Below, piece after piece: positions 33,066 through 37,760 of a stretch of 37,760 bases of DNA. Under the pieces are notes generated by a model, which did no database searches, had not been told where the DNA came from, and saw nothing but the letters and a program-made list of their open reading frames with translations. A program made the position numbers and the translations under genes. The stretch is from Myxococcales bacterium (GTDB lineage: Bacteria; Myxococcota_A; Polyangia; Fen-1088): positions 1 to 37,760 of the forward strand of contig PLNW01000068.1 of the NCBI GenBank assembly GCA_003142855.1, in the 5' to 3' direction. Each line of letters opens with the position of its first letter. The first letter of the stretch is position 1.

Positions 33066-34265
33066 CTAGCGGTGCTTCTTCTTGCCCTTGCTGGACTTCT
33101 CATCGGCAGTGCCAGTCGATGGTGCGGGCGCTTCCTGGCTCTTGCCTTTGGCCGTAGCTTGCGTCGCTGCGGGCCCCGAGAGGGCTGAGGCTGCCGCGCC
33201 GATGAAGATGTCCGGCCAGCGGTCATTGCCCGAGTGGAACGTGAGCCGAACCGCGCTGTCGGCGGGCGTCCCGACCTCCCACAGATAGATCTCGTAGTCG
33301 GCGATGTCGTGATCGTGCCCGCGCTGCGTGGCCGCCCAGACCAGCCACTTTCCGTCCGCCGAGAGCTGCGGGAAGTACTCGTGCGAGCGCCGGCCAGGAA
33401 GGTCGATCAGGGTGATGGCATCCAGATCGGCATCGCTCTTGCTCGGCTTGCCGTTGGCGACCGGCAGATGCAGCACGCGGCTGCCGCCGTTACCGGTGGG
33501 GTGCACCCAGTAGATTTCGTCGCCCGCCGGCGTCCAGTTGATCTGGCAGCCTTCGCCGGTACGGGTCCAGGTGTTGTTCTTGAGGTCCCAGATCCCGGTT
33601 TCGCGCTTGGACCCGCGCAACGTGATGGCGAGGTACCGGCCGTCCTTCGACATTTCGGGTTGTTGCAGGAGCGCTCCGTCGAGGTCCGGCACCTTGGTGC
33701 TGTCGACGAGCAGGGTTTCTTGGCCACCGGCGAGGGCGCGGCGGTACACCGCGGTCGAGCGCACGTAGACGATCTCGTCACGCGTGATCCAGCCGCCCCA
33801 GCTCGCGTTGTCCACCACCTTGGTTTCCTGCTTGCCGTCGGGAGTGACGGTGAAGATGTCCCACTTGCCATCCGTGTTCGCGTCCCGTTCGTAGACCCAG
33901 CCCTTCTTGCTGCGCGTGAAGAGGATGCGCGAGCCGTCGGGCGAGAAGCGCGGAAACCAGTCGACCGCGTCGCCCGTGGTGATGGCGTGGACGTTTGAAC
34001 CATCGCTGTTCATCACGAAGAGGTCGTGATTGCCGAGGCGCGAGCTGGACCAGACAATCTGCCCGTCCGCCTTGCCTCCGACGGAAGTCATCGCCTGCTT
34101 CTCGGCCGCGCTGGGCTGTTCCTCGCTGCCGCTCGGACCGCCGCCCGCGGTTGCGCACCCGGCGATCACCCAGGCTAGCGCCGCAAGCGCCCTGCCGCGG
34201 CTGCTCCGCGCTGTCCCAGAACCGCATGGATTCGATGGATCGCGATGTCTCGTGAACTGACTCAT
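33066..34265 (-). CDS. TolB-like (PD40) beta-propeller lipoprotein
   Basis: A 399-residue lipoprotein (lipobox VIAGC, Cys about 37). A propeller of WD40-like PD40 blades spans about 65-360: GQIVWSSSRLGNHDLFVMNSDGS in parts, WFPRFSPDGSRILFTRS, QPEMSKDGRYLAITLRG, INWTPAGDEIYWV and FPQLSADGKWLVWAA. A Lys/Ser-rich tail ends the protein. Such proteins usually bind other proteins or glycans in the periplasm or on the surface. ATG 34265 has AGGAG upstream. It is the first gene of the five-gene leftward operon, so its promoter should lie in 34266-34514, where I found no convincing motif. Confidence 0.85.
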   Translation of the reverse strand: MSQFTRHRDPSNPCGSGTARSSRGRALAALAWVIAGCATAGGGPSGSEEQPSAAEKQAMTSVGGKADGQIVWSSSRLGNHDLFVMNSDGSNVHAITTGDAVDWFPRFSPDGSRILFTRSKKGWVYERDANTDGKWDIFTVTPDGKQETKVVDNASWGGWITRDEIVYVRSTAVYRRALAGGQETLLVDSTKVPDLDGALLQQPEMSKDGRYLAITLRGSKRETGIWDLKNNTWTRTGEGCQINWTPAGDEIYWVHPTGNGGSRVLHLPVANGKPSKSDADLDAITLIDLPGRRSHEYFPQLSADGKWLVWAATQRGHDHDIADYEIYLWEVGTPADSAVRLTFHSGNDRWPDIFIGAAASALSGPAATQATAKGKSQEAPAPSTGTADEKSSKGKKKHR

Positions 34266-34514
34266 GCGGTACTCCTGGCAGCGGGGCGTCGACCCCGTTT
34301 TGGGGGGGAACTCTAGCAGCGCCAACGAGAACCTCAGTGATATTCCGCATGCCGCAGTTTGCCGACGGAGAAGATTAAGGCCCGTCCGCGCGGTTCGGGG
34401 TGCGTCCTCTGGCATGGAGGTGTTCACGGACGGCCGCAGCAGAGATTTGCCGACCAGAGCACCTCGCTCGGCGAGGGTGCGAGGAGTACACTGTGCCTTG
34501 TGGGAAGGACCGCC

Positions 34515-35033
34515 ATGAGAAGCAACGAAGTATTGACGCAAGCATCAGTACGCATGTCGAAGCAGCCGCAGAGTTCGAAGGGACTGGCCCTGTTGTCCGC
34601 TGGAGTCGTCTTTTTCTGTGTCTTCCTGGCGAGGGGGCATGCATCGGCGGCGGAATACTACGTGTCGCCGACCGGCAGCGATTCGAATCCCGGGACCCAG
34701 GCGTCGCCCTTTGCCACGGTTCAGAAGGCAAACAACTCCGCCGCGGCGGGGGATACCATCTGGATGCGCGCGGGAACCTACTCCAGCACAGGCCAGATCA
34801 CGCTTTCGAAGAGCGGAACCTCGGACACCAACCGCACCAAGATTTGGGCGTATTCGGGCGAGGTGCCTATTCTCGATTTCTCGAACTACTCATTGGCCAG
34901 CTCGGGGTCGGACAATCCAGCCATCACTGTGACCGGGAGCTGGATGCCGCCGAGGCCCTGGACGCGACGGCACTTGCCCGGGCCGAAAGCTCTCCAATGC
35001 CTTGTTTCACGGCCGGACGGCGCTTTTTTCTAG
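34515..35033 (+). pseudogene. Truncated PL9-like gene (signal peptide plus first helix coils only)
   Basis: A 172-residue product from ATG 34515 (AAGGA upstream). After its own signal peptide it follows the other PL9 paralogues almost residue for residue from EYYVSPTGSDSNPG through LSKSGTSDTNRTKIWAY to ITVTGSWM. It then breaks off at about 34944 into unrelated residues (PPRPWTRRHLPG) and stops. All Ca2+-binding and catalytic motifs are missing, so it cannot be an active lyase. The break falls exactly where the paralogues read GSWMHLKG, so a deletion or recombination is likely. The intact copy starts 70 bases downstream. Confidence 0.75.
35012..35029 (+). terminator. Possible weak terminator after the truncated PL9 copy
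   Basis: A short GC stem (GCC/GGC or GCCG/CGGC) is followed by T6 at 35024-35029, at the end of the truncated gene. The stem is short, so support is low. Confidence 0.25.
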
Positions 35034-35102
35034 GACCGCGATGACCCACTCTGCCGGGTCGTTGCCCCTAACCTTGATAATGGTACACAAAAGGAGACCG
35101 CG

Positions 35103-37130
35103 ATGAAATCCGCGAAATGTCTGTCGAAAACCCGTCAGCAACACTCCCTGCTCCGCTGGCTGGTCGTCGGACTGGGCTTGTTCGCCGCAAAGAATGCGTT
35201 TGCCACGGAATACTATGTATCCCCGACCGGCAGCGATTCGGGTGCCGGGACCCAGGCGGCGCCGTTTGCCACGGTTCAGAAGGCAAACGACTCCGCCGCG
35301 GCAGGGGATACCATCTGGATGCGTGCCGGAACCTACAACTGCACGAGTCAAATCACGCTTTCGAAGAGCGGAACATCGGACACCAATCGCACCAAGATCT
35401 GGGCGTATACGGGCGAGGTGCCTATTCTCGACTTCTCGAACTACTCATTGGCCAGCGGGTCGTCGGACAGGCCAGCAATCACCGTGACCGGGAGCTGGAT
35501 GCATCTGAAGGGGCTCGAGATCGCCAACGGCAAGGTCGGGTCCAGTGGCTCCCACTCGTACTCCATGCTTCGCACCAAGAATGCGAGCAACAACACCTTC
35601 GAGCTGCTCAACATCCATAACGGGTTCGGGCCAGGCTTCTTCATCGACACAGGCACTGGTGGCAACCTGGTTCTGAATTGCGATTCGCACGACAATTACG
35701 ACGTAAACGGCAGTCAGGGGGATGGGCAAAACGGCGACGGCTTCGGCGTTCACTATCAAACCACCGGCCCCAGCACCATCGTCCGCGGGTGCCGCTCATG
35801 GCACAACTCCGATGACGGGTACGACCTCATCTCGCAAGAGGTTCCCGTCACGGTGGAGAATAACTGGGCCTTCAAATGCGGATACGGCTCCTCTGGAAAT
35901 GGCAACGGGTTCAAGATGGGAAGCAGCAAGACCGGTATTCGGCATCTTGTACAAAACAATGTTGCGTGGAGTAACGCGGCGTCGGGCTTCTATGCCAACC
36001 ATTCTACGGGCGGCAACACCTGGTACAACAACACGTCTTACAGCAACGGCACTCAGTACAACATGCTGGCTAGCAGTTTCGATTCCTCCGGCAACGTAAC
36101 GGGGACCATTACCCTGACGGGATCGAAGGCGCACATCATGAGAAACAACATCGGCTTCCCCGACAAGAACTCCAACATGGACGGGGTCGACACCCAGTTC
36201 AACACGTGGGACTTGAACATCACCCCGACGACTGCCGATTTTGCCAGCACCTCGGACACCCCATGCACGGGCTCGCGCGAGGCGGACGGCAGCATGCCGG
36301 CTGCATGCACCATGTTGCATCTGGCTGCCGGCAGCAAGATGATCGACAAAGGCACGAACGTGGGGCTGCCCTACGCCGGAACGGCTCCAGACCTCGGTGC
36401 CTACGAATACGGCGCTGCGACGACGACCGGCGGAACATCCGGGAGCAGCGGCGGCAGCACCGGCGCCGGCGGGAGCACGGGCGCCGGCGGGAGCGTCGTC
36501 AGCGGTGGCAGCACCGCTAGGGGTGGCAGCGTCGCTAGCGGCGGCAGCACGGGCAACGGCGGCAGCACTCGCAGCGGCGGCAGCACAGTCGCCGGCGGTA
36601 GCACAGTCAGCGGCGGCAGCACGGGCAACGGCGGCAGCACCAGCGCCGGCGGGAACACGCGCAACGGCGGCAGCACGAGCGCCGGCGGCAACACAGTCAG
36701 CGGCGGCAGCACGGCGGCCGGCGGCAGCACCGGTGGCGGCGGGACGCCGACGGCGGGGACAACTGAAGCCCCAGGAGGTGTGATCGACACGGGAGGAAGC
36801 CTCGCCCAGGCGACCGGCGGCGCAACAGCAGCCGGTGGCATCATCGCCACAGGTGGCGCGAGCCAGGGATCTGGCGGCGTGGCCGTCACCGGCGGCACAT
36901 CAAACGAGGGTGGAGCGGGGGCGGGTGGAGTGACTGGACCGAGCGCCACCGGCGGATCGACCGCAGAAAACACGGCCAGCTCGAGCGGCTGTGGATGCGT
37001 CGTCGGCTCGCGTTCCCCGCGCGGCGGAATGGCCGCCTTCTTGATGCTGACAGCGCTCGCCCTGCTGGTGAGACGGCGACGAAACAGAACATTGGCGGCC
37101 AACTCGTCAAGGGCCAGGCTGGCTCCGTAA
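35103..37130 (+). CDS. PL9-like pectate lyase with GGST-repeat linker and MYXO-CTERM tail
   Basis: A 675-residue secreted beta-helix lyase, close paralogue of the 12293-14302 gene. The signal peptide ends near residue 35 (AFA-TEYY). The core motifs are DGQNGDGF (207-214), NSDDGYDL (235-242) and GNGNGFKMG with Lys 271 as predicted base. It lacks the short GSGRANYGTTNPAD-type loop of the other copy. A linker of six-residue GGSTxx repeats is followed by the tail SSGCGCVVGS, a hydrophobic segment AAFLMLTALALLV and RRRRNR, with 15 more residues. ATG 35103 has AGGAG upstream. Pectin-like substrates are likely. Confidence 0.88.
   Translation: MKSAKCLSKTRQQHSLLRWLVVGLGLFAAKNAFATEYYVSPTGSDSGAGTQAAPFATVQKANDSAAAGDTIWMRAGTYNCTSQITLSKSGTSDTNRTKIWAYTGEVPILDFSNYSLASGSSDRPAITVTGSWMHLKGLEIANGKVGSSGSHSYSMLRTKNASNNTFELLNIHNGFGPGFFIDTGTGGNLVLNCDSHDNYDVNGSQGDGQNGDGFGVHYQTTGPSTIVRGCRSWHNSDDGYDLISQEVPVTVENNWAFKCGYGSSGNGNGFKMGSSKTGIRHLVQNNVAWSNAASGFYANHSTGGNTWYNNTSYSNGTQYNMLASSFDSSGNVTGTITLTGSKAHIMRNNIGFPDKNSNMDGVDTQFNTWDLNITPTTADFASTSDTPCTGSREADGSMPAACTMLHLAAGSKMIDKGTNVGLPYAGTAPDLGAYEYGAATTTGGTSGSSGGSTGAGGSTGAGGSVVSGGSTARGGSVASGGSTGNGGSTRSGGSTVAGGSTVSGGSTGNGGSTSAGGNTRNGGSTSAGGNTVSGGSTAAGGSTGGGGTPTAGTTEAPGGVIDTGGSLAQATGGATAAGGIIATGGASQGSGGVAVTGGTSNEGGAGAGGVTGPSATGGSTAENTASSSGCGCVVGSRSPRGGMAAFLMLTALALLVRRRRNRTLAANSSRARLAP
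36448..36741 (+). repeat. In-frame 18-bp tandem repeat encoding GGSTxx
   Basis: About 16 imperfect copies of an 18-base unit such as GGCGGCAGCACGGGCAAC lie in the linker of the second PL9 gene. Some units are identical in nucleotides (for example two with ACGGGCAAC), consistent with slippage. The sequence is unrelated at unit level to the 21-bp repeat of the esterase gene. Confidence 0.8.
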
Positions 37131-37244
37131 ATGACAACGGAACAGATGCCGCGATCGTCGGTCGCTCGCGGCTCGGTGGCTTCTTGAACGACGACCATCA
37201 TGGAGCCGCATAGGGCGCGGCCATGACTATTTGCACACCAGCGG

Positions 37245-37266
37245 GGCCTGCACCTCGGTGCGGGCC
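37245..37266. terminator. Hairpin between convergent PL9 and right-end gene
   Basis: GGCCTGCACC and GGTGCGGGCC form a near-perfect 10-bp stem with a very small loop, placed between two converging genes. There is no U tract. A bidirectional terminator is the simplest reading. Confidence 0.45.
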
Positions 37267-37277
37267 ATCTGCTCAGG

Positions 37278-37760
37278 TCACGGTGCCGCGCACTGAGCTC
37301 CGGTTACGTTTGCATTGAGCGTGGCGAGGTCGGCCGTATCGGACGCCGCTCGCGCAGCCGAAGACCGTCCGGAAGATGTCGCTCTGGCGCTTCTCGAGGA
37401 TCATGATGAACTGGCTGGCCTTGCTGTACTTGTCCGAGTTGTTCCACGGCAGCGCGGTGTTCGCGAGAGCGGCCGCAGCGATGGCGCTCACCGGTGCCGT
37501 CACGCTGCACACCTCCCCGTAGGTGGTCTGGTCGGGCACGCCAAACACCATGCAATAGGTGTCGAGGACCTGGTGGAGGCCCCAGTTCCAGATCATTGAA
37601 ACAACCGGCATTGGGTCATTGCTCGCGCGGAAAGTGGCGGGGGTGTTCTCTAGTTTCCATTGTCGTACAGCGTGCCGAGCTGCAGGACGCGGAACCAGGT
37701 GAGGTTGAGCTTCGCGGGTGCCCCGCCGACTGCGTCCTCCTTAACACTACTGATTCAAAA
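37278..37760 (-). pseudogene. Right-end gene fragment with two apparent frameshifts, unknown function
   Basis: On the minus strand, three successive frames join into one coherent product. The first reads GAPAKLNLTWFRVLQLGTLYDNG up to a TAG at 37650-37652. The second continues LENTPATFRASNDPMPVV, MIWNWGLHQVLDTYCMVFGVPDQ and KASQFIMILEKRQSDIFRTVFG. The third ends SDTADLATLNANVTGAQCAAP at TGA 37278-37280. One base seems lost near 37656 and one gained near 37340. The gene also runs off the window through the terminal repeat. I do not recognise the family; Cys and Trp content suggests a secreted protein. Decay or sequencing error near a contig end are both possible. Confidence 0.5.
37741..37760 (-). 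repeat. Right copy of 20-bp terminal inverted repeat
   Basis: The last 20 bases are the exact reverse complement of bases 3-22. Within the minus-strand end gene this copy also places a TGA immediately before the readable frame. Confidence 0.9.

Noticed and set aside
36448..36741. CRISPR-like array in the second PL9 gene
   Set aside because: An in-frame 18-bp tandem repeat without spacers, translated as GGSTxx.
1..37760. Circular element
   Set aside because: The shared end sequence is inverted, not direct, so ends would not close into a circle by overlap. No replication or partition genes are seen.

Overview
The window reads as high-GC chromosomal DNA from a Myxococcota-like (deltaproteobacterial) organism. 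The basis is two intact MYXO-CTERM-type C-terminal sorting tails and one orphan tail (Gly/Ser/Thr-rich linker, GCSC/GCGC cysteines, hydrophobic segment, Arg cluster), many large lipoproteins with Pro- or Gly-rich linkers, and dense coding with many stop/start overlaps. I saw no rRNA, convincing tRNA, CRISPR array, transposase, integrase or phage gene. The assignment is inference; no database search was possible. The two window ends carry the same 20 bp in inverted orientation, and the genes at both ends are incomplete, so this looks like a whole contig whose ends need care.

Layout. (1) 1-951: the end of a LamG-domain protein and a small membrane-anchored unknown. (2) 971-9027: a low-molecular-weight thiol region. 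bshC-bshA (bacillithiol synthesis) run rightwards. Leftwards run a giant secreted PIG-L deacetylase, a 48-residue single-TM microprotein and a sodium:solute symporter, all overlapping. A DUF2911 protein converges on bshA. (3) 9169-18706: plant-cell-wall-type carbohydrate genes: GH9 cellulase with a CBM3-like end, PL9-like pectate lyase with MYXO-CTERM tail, a beta-propeller lipoprotein, an outer-membrane barrel protein and a GQSNM-type (SGNH/CE6-like) esterase. A small hairpin-rich MITE/REP-like element and an orphan MYXO-CTERM tail lie between the first two. (4) 18730-26718: a polytopic membrane protein, then two divergent units, acsA-type ligase plus ACP (leftward) and ACP, LnmK/Pnap_2097-like double hot-dog protein, AlgI-type MBOAT and AlgJ/AlgX-like SGNH protein (rightward). 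In parts this recalls DltA/C/B/D and the alginate acetylation machine, and it is the best candidate here for an undescribed system. (5) 26730-34265: a nucleoside-diphosphate-sugar epimerase, a small secreted protein, and a tightly coupled five-gene leftward operon: TolB-like propeller lipoprotein, ArnA-like sugar dehydratase/decarboxylase, DPM/ArnC-like GT2, a second AlgX-like lipoprotein and a transglutaminase-like/TPR lipoprotein. This suggests envelope polysaccharide or lipid modification. (6) 34515-37760: a truncated and an intact second PL9 paralogue and a frameshifted gene at the right end.

Taken together, the window joins a cell-wall-polysaccharide degradation set, an envelope glycan acylation/decorating set and a bacillithiol set. 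Functional links between these blocks are inferred from neighbourhood only.
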